Assembly (NCBI RefSeq): GCF_037997115.1
Contig: NZ_CP150484.1
Coordinates: forward strand, 6,573,094 to 6,637,093
DNA: 64,000 bases
Origin: Amycolatopsis coloradensis
GTDB lineage: Bacteria; Actinomycetota; Actinomycetes; Mycobacteriales; Pseudonocardiaceae
Reading direction: 5' to 3'
Below the pieces are notes generated by a model. It was given only the letters and a program-made list of their open reading frames with translations, was not told the DNA's origin and searched no databases. Made by a program: the position numbers and the translations under genes. Positions 58,701 to 63,831 of this stretch are shown here, in pieces. The stretch's first letter is position 1; every line of letters starts with the position of its first letter.

Positions 58701-59472
58701 GGGCGAGGCCGCGCTGACGCGAGAACTCGATGAACGCGTCCGGGCTCGCCATCACGGTCGCGCCGCCGGACAGCGCGAGGTCGCACTCCCCCGCGCGCAG
58801 CGCGCGGACGGCGAGGTGCAGCGTGACCAGCGACGCCGAGCACGCCGTGTCGACGGTGACCGACGGGCCTTCGAGCCCGAGCACGTAGGAGATCCGTCCG
58901 GAAAGGACACTGCCGGAGATACCGGTGCCGAGGTAGCCCTCGACGCCTTCGACGCCCTTGGGCAGATCACGGCCGTAGTCCTGGCCGTTGGTGCCGACGA
59001 AGACCCCCGCGCGGCTGCCGGACAACGAGGCCGGGTCGATCCCGCCGCGTTCCAGCGCCTCCCACGACGTCTCCAGCAGGAGCCGCTGCTGCGGATCCAT
59101 CGAGACGGCCTCACGCGGCGAGATCCCGAAGAACTCCGGATCGAATTCCCCTGCGCCCTCGACAAATCCGCCGCGGTCGACGTAGCTGGTGCCCAGGTGG
59201 TCCGGGTCCGGGTCGACGAGCGCGCCGACGTCCCAGCCGCGGTCTTCGGGGAACCCGGTGATCCCGTGCTCCCCGGCGGTCAGCAGTTCCCAGAACCGCT
59301 CCGGCGTGCGGACGCCGCCGGGGAACCGGCAGCCCATGCCGACGATCGCGATCGGTTCGGCGGCGCGGTCCTCCAGTGCGGCCAGCCTGCCGCGCGTGCG
59401 CTGCAGTTCGCCGGTGACTCGCGTCAGGTAGTCGCGAAGCTTGTCGTTCTCACCCACGGTGTCCCCACTCAT
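37735..59472 (-). CDS. Giant four-module type I PKS
   Basis: A 7245-aa PKS carrying four modules: DH-ER-KR, DH-KR, DH-KR and DH-ER-KR, each with KS, AT and ACP. It has an N-terminal docking helix (KLRDYLTRVTGELQRTRGRL) and a C-terminal docking region (KLRNLVSLWQDR, acidic TIDDMFALLDNEL). All four ATs carry HAFH, predicting malonyl-CoA throughout. All four KRs carry LDD. The encoded segment is therefore CH2, C=C, C=C, CH2 if colinear. The ATG at 59472 has a poor ribosome binding site. An in-frame GTG at 59457 (giving GENDKLRDYLTRVT, the usual opening) has GGGGA just upstream and may be the true start. The gene lies 24 bp after the 1444-aa PKS stop. Confidence 0.95.
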   Translation of the reverse strand: MSGDTVGENDKLRDYLTRVTGELQRTRGRLAALEDRAAEPIAIVGMGCRFPGGVRTPERFWELLTAGEHGITGFPEDRGWDVGALVDPDPDHLGTSYVDRGGFVEGAGEFDPEFFGISPREAVSMDPQQRLLLETSWEALERGGIDPASLSGSRAGVFVGTNGQDYGRDLPKGVEGVEGYLGTGISGSVLSGRISYVLGLEGPSVTVDTACSASLVTLHLAVRALRAGECDLALSGGATVMASPDAFIEFSRQRGLARDGLVKAFAAGADGTAWGEGAGMIVLERLSDARRNGHPVLAVVRGSAVNQDGASNGLTAPNGPSQQRVIRQALADARLSTKDVDVVEAHGTGTTLGDPIEVQALQATYGRDRGERGPLLLGSVKTNIGHTQAAAGVAGIIKMVLALRNGILPASLHIDSPSPQVDWSPGTIELLTSARSWPAGETRRAGVSSFGISGTNSHVLLEQAPEAEESTVDKVVPPVVPWVLSGRTPAALRAQARALLDVEGDPADLGWSLAATRSTFEHRAVVTGRDEETLRAGLTAIAEGEPGAGEATDGGLAVCFTGQGSQRLGMGRELYEAYPMFAAAFDQVCELLPGVREIVFGDDADALNDTANAQPALFALEVALYRLVESWGVVPDFLIGHSVGDFAAAHVAGVWSLEDAAALIAARGRLMSALPRGGAMCAIEATEDEVRAALVAGADVAAVNGPCAIVVSGTEDAVRTVAEVFTGQGRRTKYLAVSHAFHSALMDGMLDDFAAVARRVTYNTPKIAVIAGVTGRIAETAEILDPAYWVRHVREAVRFADGISALAGAGVTRFLELGPDGILSAAGQESAEGLFVPALRRDRPEPETFVAALAAVHVHGGKVRWAAAFDGARPVELPTYPFQREFYWLPATHAAGDAAGLGLGSLDHPLLGAAVSVADAGGFLFTGSLSLRTHPWLAGHLVHGQVVVPGTALVELAVRAADETGLAVLEELTLQTPLVLPESGAVQVQLWAGAPEESGHRPLTVHSRPHGAGEWTLHATGALAPAASTPDWELTEWPPPGAEAVSLEGRYAELAAAGLEYGEIFQGLRSLWRDGEHTYAEVSLPEAARDQAGRFGLHPALLDSALHALAEGDGPARLPFAWSDVVLHASGAAELRVRLTPSGADAVSLRVADGTGAPVATVGSLVVRPVSAGQLRTTATRDGLYELAWRPIATPETEAPSWAHFADVGGEAPEVVVYRAEGDDVHAVTGATLDVLRTFLAEDRFATSKLLVHTGQSDVDPVAAAVWGLVRSAQSEHPDRFLLADADEPTDAVLASGEPQIAVRDGELHVPRLVTPESTGRLLPPPGNWRLGLTGKGTFDHLTLEPLPDEPLGPQGVRVSVRAAGLNFRDVLNALGMYPGEAGLLGSEFAGTVIEVGADVTDLGPGDEVMGLVSGGAGPVAVAERPMITRKPADWTYEQAASTPLVFLTAYYALVDLAGLKAGESILIHAAAGGVGMAATQLARHLGAEVYGTASESKQYVLRDAGLDDAHIASSRTLDFEQRFSGIDVVLNALAGDFVDASIRTMAPGGRFLEMGKTDIREPEGVHYRAFDLIDAGPERTARMWDALTALFDSGALVPLPTRTWDVREAREAFRFLSQAKHIGKVALTMPRALDPDRTVLITGGTGGLGALIARHLVTAHGVRKLLLTSRRGLDAPGARELVDDLRETGAEVKVVACDVSDREAVAALLDGVDLTGVVHAAGVLDDGTIDALTRERLDFVLGPKADAARHLHELSGDPELFVTFSSAAGVLGAPGQGNYAAANGYLDGLAAHRRSLGLAGQSLAWGPWAAGMAETLGEAHLARLRAGGTPALAVEDGLALFDAAIAAGAPLAIPVQLDLPVLAASGPLPPLLGALVKPGRRTAKSGGGQDSSLARRLAGLTEADQDRELLDLVRTQVALVLGHVNAATVEPGRGFMDLGFDSLTAVELRNRLGSVTGLRLPSTVIFDHPTPVALAGYVRSELLGDLAAGPRTRARVTDDDEPIAIVATSCRFPGGVNTPEDLWRLVAEGREGLTEFPTDRGWDLAALFDPTPGKQGVSHTRTGGFLPDAGDFDPEFFGISPREALAMDPQQRLLLEIAWEAFERAGIPPGTLRGSDTGVFTGAIYHEYASRLTKIPEEVEGFLGTGTSGAMMSGRVSYTFGFEGPAVSVDTACSSSLVAMHLASQALRSGECSLALAGGVTVMANPDPFVDFSKQNAMAVDGRCKAFANGADGVSWGEGAGFVLLEKLSDARRNGHPVLALLKGSAVNQDGASSGLTAPNGPSQQRVIRQALANAGLSTSDVDVVEAHGTGTRLGDPIEAQALLATYGQDREEPLLLGSVKSNFGHTQAAAGVAGVIKMVEAMRHGVVPATLHVDAPSAQVDWDTGAIRVATESAGWPETGRPRRAGVSSFGFSGTNAHVVLEHVPAPEIEEPAARPAMLPWVLSGRSEEALRAQAARLADLTGDPLDVAWTLATARTAHERRAVVVGADPSVLRAGLAAFADTGRAANVVSGRAVTGRLAFLFTGQGAQRPGMGQGLYETFPAFAAAYDEVAALLPLDGDIDRTGTAQPAIFALEVALFRLFESWGVTPDLLAGHSIGEIAAAHVAGVFSLEDAAKLVEARGRLMEALPEGGAMVAVQASEDEVREYLSDEVCLAAVNGPEAVVLSGVDGPVREAAARFAREGRRTKQLVVSHAFHSALMEPMLAEFAEVAESLEYHEPRIPIVSTVTASADLTDPGYWVRHVRETVRFADGLAALTAEGATTFLELGPDAVLSALVDGGVPALRKDSDEARTAMTALGALHAAGAPVDWDRFFDGSGARPVNLPTYPFQRRRFWLLAPPGSGDATALGLGALDHPLLGAAVALPERGGLVLTGRLSLDEQPWLAGHRVRDAVLLPGTAFAELAVRAGDEVGCGTVEELTLQAPLVLTSAPVQLRVSLSDGGDRRTLAVHSRTEDGDWTLHATGSLTTAADEPAGTTEWPPSGAEPVDLEGFYSTLAEAGLTYGDPFRGLRAAWRQGDEVFAEVALPEATDVRGFGLHPALLDAVLHAVGLTGGPARLPFSWAGLALHATGAGTLRARLAPAGQDAVSLRVTDGTGAPVLSVASLSLRPVGDGPLPSAASDALFGIDWIPVALPSQAEDVAVFEAESVEAALEALQTAEDRLVVHLTGDSPEHAAVAGLVRSAQAEYPDRFVLVHGDGDARIAAATGEPEVAFTDDGPRVPRLTRSRATVDPDWTLDGTVLVTGGTGGLGAHVARRLVERHGARHLLLVGRRGADAPGAEELREELTALGAEVTIAACDVADRSQLESVLALAEPPLSGVVHAAGVLDDGVLTAMTPERLAAVAGPKADAARHLHELTTDLKLFVTFSSIAGALGAPGQANYAAANGYLDGLATLRREQGLPGTSIAYGLWETGMGEGRGGTALPVEAGLELFDLLAFGDNPRPVATKLDLAALRAETEVPHVLRSLVRPRRRRAAEEAEAAGLRQRLAGVPAGERTRLLTELVRTEAAHVLSHTSPDAVEADRAFGDLGFDSLTAVEFRNRLGTVTGLRLPATLTFDHPTPVALAEFLLAELLDEPTGATPVFTAARADGDPIVIVGMACRYPGGVTSPEELWDLVAGGRDGVTRFPEDRGWDVDGIYDPDPDQPGKTYTREGGFLHDAGDFDPEFFGISPREALAMDPQQRLLLEVAWEALERSGTDPTSLKGSPTGVFAGVMYHDYGTRLGNDVPDDVEGFLGTGTSGSVLSGRVAYTLGLEGPAVSVDTACSSSLVALHWATQALKSGECSLALAGGVTVMATPETFIGFSRQRGLAADGRCKSFSADADGTGWAEGAGMLVLERLSDARRNGHRVLAVVKGSAVNSDGASNGLTAPNGPSQQRVIRQALAAAGVPSSTVDAVEAHGTGTTLGDPIEAQALLATYGRERDGEPLYLGSVKSNFGHTQAAAGVAGIIKMVQAMRHGVLPPTLHLGEATPHVDWEAGDVELLAEGREWPQTGRPRRSAVSSFGISGTNAHVILEQPPVETPAPREVVAPALVPWVLSGRAESTLREQAGRLLGRDGEPVDVGLALATTRTAHERRAVVLGATDADLRTGLEALAEGTATPSVVAGRVLPGRTAFLFTGQGAQRLGMGEGLYAAFPAFAAAYDEVAALLPVGGDLNRTGTAQPAIFALEVALYRLAESWGIVPDFVAGHSIGEIAAAHVAGVLSLEDAAKLVEARGRLMEALPEGGAMVAVQASEDEVREHLTPKVSLAAVNGPDAVVLSGAASPTLELAKKFEKLGRRTKRLDVSHAFHSALMEPMLDEFAAVVRELDFSAPAIPFVSTVAGERTARVAEPEYWVEHVRATVRFSDGLAWLREVGVTRFLEVGPAAVLTALADDGPDTFAASFLRTDRDEAETALTTLAAAYTRGVTVDWAAVFHPTGARVVDLPTSAFDRRRFWLAAGSGAGDVTTAGLQAAGHPLLGAAVPFADGDGWVLTGRLSVATHPWLAGHAAFGEVLVPGTGLLELAVRAGDEAGCGGVEELTLAAPLVLPPHGALDVQVLVGAAGTGGRRPVSVHSRAPQGEWTEHATGTLAPETAAVPSGLTEWPPAAEPISLDGLYADMAAAGLDYGPPFRGLTAAWRDGDTVFAEVELPEGTEVDGFGLHPALLDAALHTLGLTPGEGTRLPFLFGDVTLHATGATALRVRVTPAGSGFSLLATDTTGAPVATIGTVAVRAAEAPRQRGTDSLYELTWVEVPADGETSEDVQVFTAPDGEPREALAATLAAVQEFLADGGPRMVVRTGDTPAGAAVRGLVRTAASEHPDRFVVLEGDDVAKALATGEPQVRVRDGVVEVPRLARTTAGEPAIWGEGTVLITGGTGGVGAAIARHLAPQVTRLVLTSRRGLDAPGAAELAEELGADVVPCDVTDRDALAALLSGVDDLTGIVHAAGVLDDGVVTELTPERFDTVLRPKAEAALALHELTLGRPLTQFVLVSSVSGILGGPGQASYAAANALLDDLARRRHAEGLPARSLAYGLWAGGMGGQSDVDRLARAGFGALTDEEGLALFDAALAASTPVPVPVKLDLATLRTLARTSEPAPALRGLIRVPKRRGAANAAAAAGLTATLSRLAPADQFSHLVDLVRGHVADVLGHGTATSVEAGRAFTELGFDSLTAVELRNRLGEATGLRLPATLVFDHPNPTALATHIRTELAGEESTVDAEPVRVAEPGEPIAIVAMSCRFPGGVSSPEDLWRLVAEGTDAITPFPSDRGWDLDRLYHPDPDHPGTSYTREGGFLHDAADFDAEFFGISPREAVTVDPQQRLLLETAQEAFERAGIDPVSLRGSATGVFAGVMYDDYASRLAATPDGMEGLLGTGSASSVLTGRVAYTFGLEGPAVSVDTACSSSLVALHWAAQALRSGECGLALVGGATVMASPNPFIEFSRQRGLAADGRCKPFAAAADGTAWAEGAGFLLLERLSDARRNGRHVLAVVKGSAVNQDGASNGMTAPNGPSQQRVIRRALAAAGVESSTVDVVEAHGTGTALGDPIEAQALLATYGQDREEPLWLGSVKSNIGHTQAAAGLAGIIKMVEAMRHGLLPATLHVDEPSPHVDWEAGDVRLLTEARPWPEAGRPRRAAVSAFGISGTNAHVILEQVPEPSVPARTPASPSLLPWVLSARTEDALRAQAGRLLGTVGFADPVDIGYALATTRTVFERRAVLTGDADALRTGLAALAGGRTTPEVVTGRATEGKLALLFTGQGSQRLGMGQGLYEAFPVFAAAYDEVAALLPLDGDIDRTGTAQPAIFALEVALFRLVESWGIRPDFLAGHSIGEIAAAHVAGVFSLEDAAKLVEARGRLMEALPEGGAMVAVQASEDEVRDYLSEEVCLAAVNGPQAIVLSGVDGPVHAVAEVFAKEGRRTKGLVVSHAFHSSLMEPMLVEFAEVAESLSYAEPRIPIVSTVTEAADLTDPGYWVRHVRETVRFADGVRALAEAGVARFAELGPDGVLSAMGLDSAPDAMFVPVLRKDRDERQTAALAFSRLIATGAEVDWTAFFHGTGARAVPLPTYAFQRERFWLDPPAIAGDAAGLGLAAAGHPLLGATVPTAGGDGLVGYGRLSRAAQPWLADHAVLGTVLVPGAALVELAVRAGDELGCARVAELTIAAPMVLPETGGLAVQVVVGAADDDGRRPVSIHSRLDEAPWTEHATGLLAPGDASPAAKDTVWPPAGAQSLDVTELYPGLADAGLQYGPVFQGLTAAWLVGDEVCADLELPAVAHADAGKFGLHPALLDAALHAIGLLPGNAETTRLPFLWRDVVLHAAGATAARVRVAASGTDSVRLELVDGAGAPVLTVGSLLLREVTDLGPAASSTSDSLFRLAWSQVTTGSPASATELLSAVPGAGATPAATHALLRSTLAKLQEWLAEEKDALLVVRTENAVAVSTSDTVDPASAAVWGLVRSAQSENPGRLVLLDAAEADVDTALAVLGDETQLAVREGVVHAARLLTAASSPDLVPPWHEPAWRLDSVVKGTLDRLSFEPYPDVLEPLLPREVRIATRAAGTNFRDVLNVLGMYPGDAGRIGYEAAGVVTDVGSEVTDLVPGDRVMGLVHGGFGPLTFADRDLLAKMPEGWTFEEAASVPLVFLTAYYALTDLGGLKKGESVLIHAAAGGVGMAATQLARHLGAEVFGTASEGKWDVLRAAGLADDHIASSRTLDFEERFRETTGGKGVDVVLNALTGDFIDASMRLLPRGGRFVEMGKTDVRPDGGAAGHHPGVTYQAFDVIDAGNRRIARIWEELIALFDQGALTPLPIRTWDLRRAPEALRFLSQAKHVGKVVLTVPRRPIGGTVLVTGGTGGLGAVLARHLVTRHDVKDLVLTSRRGPDAPGAAELAAELTGLGATVRIEACDAADRAALAAVLDRTSELTGVVHAAGVLDDGLLTALTPERLEKVLRPKVDAAWNLHELTRGHDLTMFVLFSSAAGVLGAPGQANYAAANTFLDGLAHHRRGLGLPATSLAFGLWADGMGDSADADRMGRDGIGSFDPAEGLELFDLATGLAEPVSVPVKLDVAGLRTMTGPVPPLLRGLVRGSVRRAAPVDAAAQADGLKRRLAGLSQADAELVLLGVVRGQAASALGHDGADSIEPGRAFTELGFDSLTAVELRNGLDAATGLRLPATLIFDYPTPDDLAKFLQSEVIPAPAAETGLTSGIDRLAAELSTVDLASADGAEVEAKLRNLVSLWQDRTRPSSGGDADLEVDTIDDMFALLDNEL
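37960..43845 (-). other. PKS module: KS-AT(malonyl)-DH-ER-KR-ACP (module 4 of 7245-aa PKS)
   Basis: KS cysteine near 5381. AT GHSIGE (near 5808) and SHAFHSSLMEP (near 5908). DH intact (DHAVLGTVLVPG near 6106; LLDAALHAI). ER from about 6504 with VLIHAAAGGVGMAA near 6640. KR from about 6820 with TGGTGGLG and AGVLDDG. ACP GFDSLTAVEL (Ser near 7129). Predicted: fully reduced. Confidence 0.87.
43890..48700 (-). other. PKS module: KS-AT(malonyl)-DH-KR-ACP (module 3 of 7245-aa PKS)
   Basis: KS cysteine near 3765. AT GHSIGE (near 4191) and SHAFHSALMEP (near 4291). DH intact (GHAAFGEVLVPG near 4490; LLDAALHTL). KR from about 4850 with TGGTGGVG and AGVLDDG. ACP GFDSLTAVEL (Ser near 5151). Predicted: alpha,beta double bond. 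Confidence 0.87.
48750..53480 (-). other. PKS module: KS-AT(malonyl)-DH-KR-ACP (module 2 of 7245-aa PKS)
   Basis: KS cysteine near 2172. AT GHSIGE (near 2596) and SHAFHSALMEP (near 2696). DH keeps its histidine, but the HxxxGxxxxP motif reads HRVRDAVLLP (near 2889) with Gly changed to Asp; LLDAVLHAV is intact. KR from about 3239 with TGGTGGLG and AGVLDDG. ACP GFDSLTAVEF (Ser near 3533). Predicted trans double bond if the DH works, hydroxyl if not. Confidence 0.85.
53500..59358 (-). other. PKS module: KS-AT(malonyl)-DH-ER-KR-ACP (module 1 of 7245-aa PKS)
   Basis: KS active site is DTACSASL (near 210), slightly unlike the DTACSSSL of its siblings. AT GHSVGD (near 639) and SHAFHSALMDG (near 738), malonyl-type. 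DH intact (GHLVHGQVVVPG; LLDSALHAL). ER from about 1335 with ILIHAAAGGVGMAA. KR from about 1640 with TGGTGGLG and AGVLDDG. ACP GFDSLTAVEL (Ser near 1942). Predicted: fully reduced. Confidence 0.87.
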
Positions 59473-59496
59473 CGGTCGAGGTCGCGTGCACCCGGC

Positions 59497-62400
59497 TCAA
59501 GCGCCGAGTTGCCGGTCAATGAAGGCGAAGAGTTCGTCGTCCGAAGACGGCGTGAAGCCGGGGCCGTCGAGGCTCTCGGCGAGTTTCCGCAGGCGGGCGC
59601 CTGCTTTCGCGTGCTCGTCACTGCCCGCGTCGAGACGGCTCAGCGCCGCTTCCAGTCCGTCGAGCAGGCCCTCCACGTCGTCGTCCGTCCCGGCGAGTTC
59701 CTGCCAGAGGTAGTCGGCGAGGGCCTGCGGAGTCGGATGGTCGAAGACGAGCGTCGCGGGTACGGCGAGGCCGGTCGCGGCGTCGAGGCGGTTGCGCAGT
59801 TCGACCGCGGTGAGCGAGTCGAAACCGAGCTCGGTGAACGCGCGGTCCGGGCCGATCGCCGACGTGTCCGGATGGCCGAGCACCTTGGCCACGGTCTCGC
59901 GGGCGACCTTCAGCAACAGCCGTCGCTGTTCGGGTTCGATCAGGCCGCTCAGCCGCGACCGCAGATCCGCCACCGGTGCTTCGGCGGCCGCGGTTTCCGG
60001 TCGCGGCAGTTCGGCGAGCATCGGCGCGGCGCGGAAGTCCTCGAAGAAGGACGGCCAGTCGAAGTCGGCGACGGTGACACAGGTGTCGCCGGTGGCGATC
60101 GCCCGGACGAACTCCTCCGCCGCGGACTCGGGGGTCATCGGACGCAGACCTTTGCGGCGGACGGCGTCGTCGACCGCCTCGGCCATACCTCCCTCGGCCC
60201 ACGGGCCCCAGGCGATCGACAGCGCTTTGACGCCTTCGGTCCGCCATTGGGCCGCGAGCGCGTCGAGTTCCGCGTTCGCGGCGGCGTAGGCGGCCTGACC
60301 GCCGTTGCCGAGCACCCCGGCGATGGACGAGAACAGGACCAGCGCGTCGAGGTCTTTCGTCAGCTCCCGCAGATGCCGCGCGGCGGTCACCTTCGGCCGG
60401 GCGACAGCCTCGAACCGCTCCGCGGTGGCGTCGTCGAGCAGGGCGTCGTCGAGGACGCCGGCCGTGTGCACGACCACGCGGAGATCGGTCAGGCTCGTGA
60501 CCACTGTGGACAGTGCGTCCCGGTCGGCGGCGTCGCAGGCGTGGATGCCGACGCGGGCGCCGAGACCTTCGAGCCGGTCGCGCAGCTCCGCCACACCCGG
60601 CGCGTCTTCGCCACGACGGGAGAGCAGTACGACGTGTTCGGTTCCGGCGCGGATCAGCCGTTCGGCCACGAGCGCGCCCAGTGCCCCGGTACCGCCGGTG
60701 ATCAGCGCGGTTCCGGAGGTGGTCCACGTCGCTCCGGGCGCGGGGGCGGCGGGGACGAACCGGCGGGCGAAGATCCCGTCGGCGCGGATCGCGACCTCGT
60801 CCTCGGGGCCACCGAGCACGTCGCGCAGCCGGGCGGCCTCGTCCGTCTGCTCGGGCAAGGTCACGCAACCACCCCAGCGGCGGGGCTGCTCGATCGCCGC
60901 GATCCGCGCGACCGCGGCGACGCCGGGATCGCTGGTGGCACACCACACCTTCGCCGGGGTTTCCCGCAGGAGAGCGGCGAGCGCGGCACCGTCCGCCGGG
61001 AACGCGAGGACCGGGCCGGTCTCGGGAACTTCCGTCACCAGTGGCGCGTCGAGCGCCTTCGCCGCGGCTTCCGCCCATGCGGTGTTTTCGGGGGCGTAGA
61101 CGGTCCAGGACTCCTGCGACACCACCGGCTCCATCGGACGCCAGACGACTTCGTATCGCCGCGCGGGAGGGGCGGTCTGCTCGGCGGCGAGCCAGAAGCG
61201 GTCCCGCCGGAAGGGATACGTCGGCAAGTCGACACGGGTGGCGCCGGTACCGTCGAAGATCCGGGCCCAGTCGAGCCGCACCCCGGCGGTGAAGAGCTGC
61301 CCTCGCGCCAGGTCCGCGGCGGCGGCTTCGTCACGATCTTTCCGTTGCGTGGCGATGAAGACACCGTCGCTGACGCAGTCGGCGCCGAGCGCGGTCAGGG
61401 AGGCGTCCGGCCCGATCTCGACGAAGCGCCGGACACCGCGGGCGTGCAGGTTCGCGACGCCGTCGGCGAACCGGACGGGTTCGCGCACCTGCCGCACCCA
61501 GTACTCCGGGTCGCGGACGTCCCCGGAGACGATCGGAATCCGCGGCTCGGCGTACGTCACGCTCTCGGCGACCTCGCGGAAGTCGTCGAGCATCCCGTCC
61601 ATCATCGCGGAGTGGAAGGCGTGGCTGACCGAAAGCCGCTTGGAGCGCCGGCCGGGGAAGGTTTCGACCACCGCGGTGACCGCCTTCTCCTCACCGGAAA
61701 GAACCAGGGAGGAAGGACCGTTGATCGCGGCGATGCTCACTCCGCCGGGCAGATCCAGTTCCGCCTCGGTGGCCTGCAACGCGACCATGACGCCGCCCTC
61801 GGGCTGCGCCTGCATCAGCCTGCCGCGGGCGGCGACCAGCCGGGCGGCGTCCTCCAGCGACCACACCCCGGCGAGGTACGCCGCGGCGAGCTCGCCGATC
61901 GAGTGCCCGATCAGGAAGTCCGGCTCCACCCCCCAGGACCGCACGAGTTCGGCCATCGCGACCTCGAAGGCGAACAACGCGGGCTGCGCGACGTCGGTCC
62001 GGTCGATCCTGGCCTGGTCTTCGCTTGCGAGGACTTCGGCCAGCTTGAAGCCGGTGTGCGCGTCGAGCCGGTCCGCGACGCGTTCGAAGGTCTCGGCGAA
62101 CACGGGGAAGGCCGCGGCGAGCCCGGCGCCCATCGCGAGCCGCTGCGAGCCCTGCCCGGTGCAGAGGAAGGCCAGTTTGCCGCTGCCCGCGCGGCCGGCG
62201 ACGACGCCGGGCGCGGACTCACCGCGGGCCAGGGCGCCGAGGCCTGCGCGAAGTTCGTCTTCGCCGGCACCGGTGACGACCGCGCGATACGGCAGCGGCG
62301 TCCGGCCGGTGGCCAGTGACCAGGCGATGTCCGCGGGATCTCCCCCGGTCTGGAGCAACCGGTCGGCCAGCTCGGGCAGCGCGGCCTCGGTGCGCGCGGA

Positions 62401-63831
62401 CAGCACCCACGGGACCCGGGCTCGTCCCGCCGCGGTTTCGGCGGGGGCAGGCTCCGGCGCCTGGCGAAGGATGACGTGCGAGTTGGTGCCGCTGATCCCG
62501 AACGACGACACCGCCGCCGCGCGCGGGCGGCCGGTCTCGGGCCAGGGCCGGTGCTCGGTGAGCAGCTCGACCGCGCCGGAATCCCAGGCCACGTGCGGGG
62601 ACGGCTCGTCGGCGTGCAGCGTGCGCGGCAGTTCACCGCGGCGCAGCGCCTCGACCATCTTGATGATCCCGGCGACCCCGGCGGCGGCCTGCGTGTGCCC
62701 GATGTTCGACTTGACCGAACCGAGCCACAGCGGGTTTTCCCGGTCGCGGCCGTACGTGGCGAGCAGGGTGTCCGCCTCGATCGGGTCACCGAGTTTCGTG
62801 CCCGTGCCGTGCGCCTCGACGACGTCGATGTCCGAAGTGGACAGTCGGGCGCTCGCCAGCGCGGCGCGGATCACACGTTGCTGGGACGGCCCGTTCGGCG
62901 CGGTGAGCCCGTTCGACGCGCCGTCGGAGTTGACCGCGGAGCCCTGCACGACGGCCAGCACCCGGTGCCCGTTGCGGACGGCGTCGGACAGCTTCTCCAG
63001 CAGCAGGACTCCGGCACCCTCCCCCCACCCGGTGCCGTCGGCGCCCGCACCGAACGACTTGCAGCGCCCGTCCGGGGCCAGCCCGCGCTGGCGGGAGAAC
63101 TCGACGAACGTGTCCGGGACCGCCATCACCGTCGCGCCGCCCGCCAGCGCGAGCGAACACTCCCCCGCCCGCAGCGCCTGCGCGGCCAGGTGCACGGCCA
63201 CGAGCGACGACGAGCAAGCCGTGTCGACCGACACGGCCGGCCCCTCGAAGCCGAACGTGTAGGCGACGCGGCCGGAAAGCACACTGCCGGCGGTGCCGGT
63301 GCCTAGGAAGCCTTCGACCCCTTCGGGCAGCTCGGAAACGCCGGCTCCGTAGTCGTGGTACATGATCCCGGCGAACACCCCGGTCGCGCTGCCCTTCAAC
63401 GCCGACGCGTCGAGCCCGGCGCGTTCGATCGCCTCCCAGCTGATCTGCAGCAGGAGCCGCTGCTGCGGATCCATCGCGAGCGCTTCGCGCGGCGAGATGC
63501 CGAAGAACTCGGGGTCGAATTCGGCGGCCTCGTGGAGGAATCCGCCTTCACGCGCGTACGACGTGCCGGGGTGATCGGGGTCGGGGTGGAACAGCTCGGC
63601 GAGATTCCAGCCGCGGTCGGCGGGGAACCCCGAAACCGCGTCGCGGCCGGCGGCCACCAGATCCCATAACGCCTCGGGCGAATCGACCCCGCCCGGGTAG
63701 CGGCATCCCATGCCGATGATCGCGACCGGTTCCCTCGCCGCGTCGGCGAGTTCACGGTTGCGCGCGGCCAGCCTGCTGTTCTCCTTGACCGACTCCCGCA
63801 GCGCGGTCACCAGTTCTTCGGGTGTCGCCAT
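59497..63831 (-). CDS. Single-module type I PKS (KS-AT-KR-ACP)
   Basis: A 1444-aa PKS: N-terminal coiled-coil docking helix (ELVTALRESVKENSRLAARN), KS (DTACSSSL, Cys near 204; HGTGT and NIGHT intact), AT (GHSIGE near 642; SHAFHSAMMDG near 738, malonyl-type), KR (TGGTGALG near 1040; AGVLDDA; AAYAAANA), ACP (GFDSLTAVEL, Ser near 1338) and a C-terminal docking region (GARLRKLAESL, DELFAFIDRQLGA). The KS has cysteine, not glutamine, so this is an extension module. The N-terminal docking helix implies an upstream PKS or loading protein beyond the right edge. The ATG at 63831 has GGAG 8 bases upstream. Predicted step: malonyl extension, beta-hydroxy. Confidence 0.95.
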   Translation of the reverse strand: MATPEELVTALRESVKENSRLAARNRELADAAREPVAIIGMGCRYPGGVDSPEALWDLVAAGRDAVSGFPADRGWNLAELFHPDPDHPGTSYAREGGFLHEAAEFDPEFFGISPREALAMDPQQRLLLQISWEAIERAGLDASALKGSATGVFAGIMYHDYGAGVSELPEGVEGFLGTGTAGSVLSGRVAYTFGFEGPAVSVDTACSSSLVAVHLAAQALRAGECSLALAGGATVMAVPDTFVEFSRQRGLAPDGRCKSFGAGADGTGWGEGAGVLLLEKLSDAVRNGHRVLAVVQGSAVNSDGASNGLTAPNGPSQQRVIRAALASARLSTSDIDVVEAHGTGTKLGDPIEADTLLATYGRDRENPLWLGSVKSNIGHTQAAAGVAGIIKMVEALRRGELPRTLHADEPSPHVAWDSGAVELLTEHRPWPETGRPRAAAVSSFGISGTNSHVILRQAPEPAPAETAAGRARVPWVLSARTEAALPELADRLLQTGGDPADIAWSLATGRTPLPYRAVVTGAGEDELRAGLGALARGESAPGVVAGRAGSGKLAFLCTGQGSQRLAMGAGLAAAFPVFAETFERVADRLDAHTGFKLAEVLASEDQARIDRTDVAQPALFAFEVAMAELVRSWGVEPDFLIGHSIGELAAAYLAGVWSLEDAARLVAARGRLMQAQPEGGVMVALQATEAELDLPGGVSIAAINGPSSLVLSGEEKAVTAVVETFPGRRSKRLSVSHAFHSAMMDGMLDDFREVAESVTYAEPRIPIVSGDVRDPEYWVRQVREPVRFADGVANLHARGVRRFVEIGPDASLTALGADCVSDGVFIATQRKDRDEAAAADLARGQLFTAGVRLDWARIFDGTGATRVDLPTYPFRRDRFWLAAEQTAPPARRYEVVWRPMEPVVSQESWTVYAPENTAWAEAAAKALDAPLVTEVPETGPVLAFPADGAALAALLRETPAKVWCATSDPGVAAVARIAAIEQPRRWGGCVTLPEQTDEAARLRDVLGGPEDEVAIRADGIFARRFVPAAPAPGATWTTSGTALITGGTGALGALVAERLIRAGTEHVVLLSRRGEDAPGVAELRDRLEGLGARVGIHACDAADRDALSTVVTSLTDLRVVVHTAGVLDDALLDDATAERFEAVARPKVTAARHLRELTKDLDALVLFSSIAGVLGNGGQAAYAAANAELDALAAQWRTEGVKALSIAWGPWAEGGMAEAVDDAVRRKGLRPMTPESAAEEFVRAIATGDTCVTVADFDWPSFFEDFRAAPMLAELPRPETAAAEAPVADLRSRLSGLIEPEQRRLLLKVARETVAKVLGHPDTSAIGPDRAFTELGFDSLTAVELRNRLDAATGLAVPATLVFDHPTPQALADYLWQELAGTDDDVEGLLDGLEAALSRLDAGSDEHAKAGARLRKLAESLDGPGFTPSSDDELFAFIDRQLGA

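Noticed and set aside
59497..63831. Loading module
   Set aside because: The KS has a normal DTACSSS cysteine rather than glutamine and the protein has an N-terminal docking helix, so it is an extension module.
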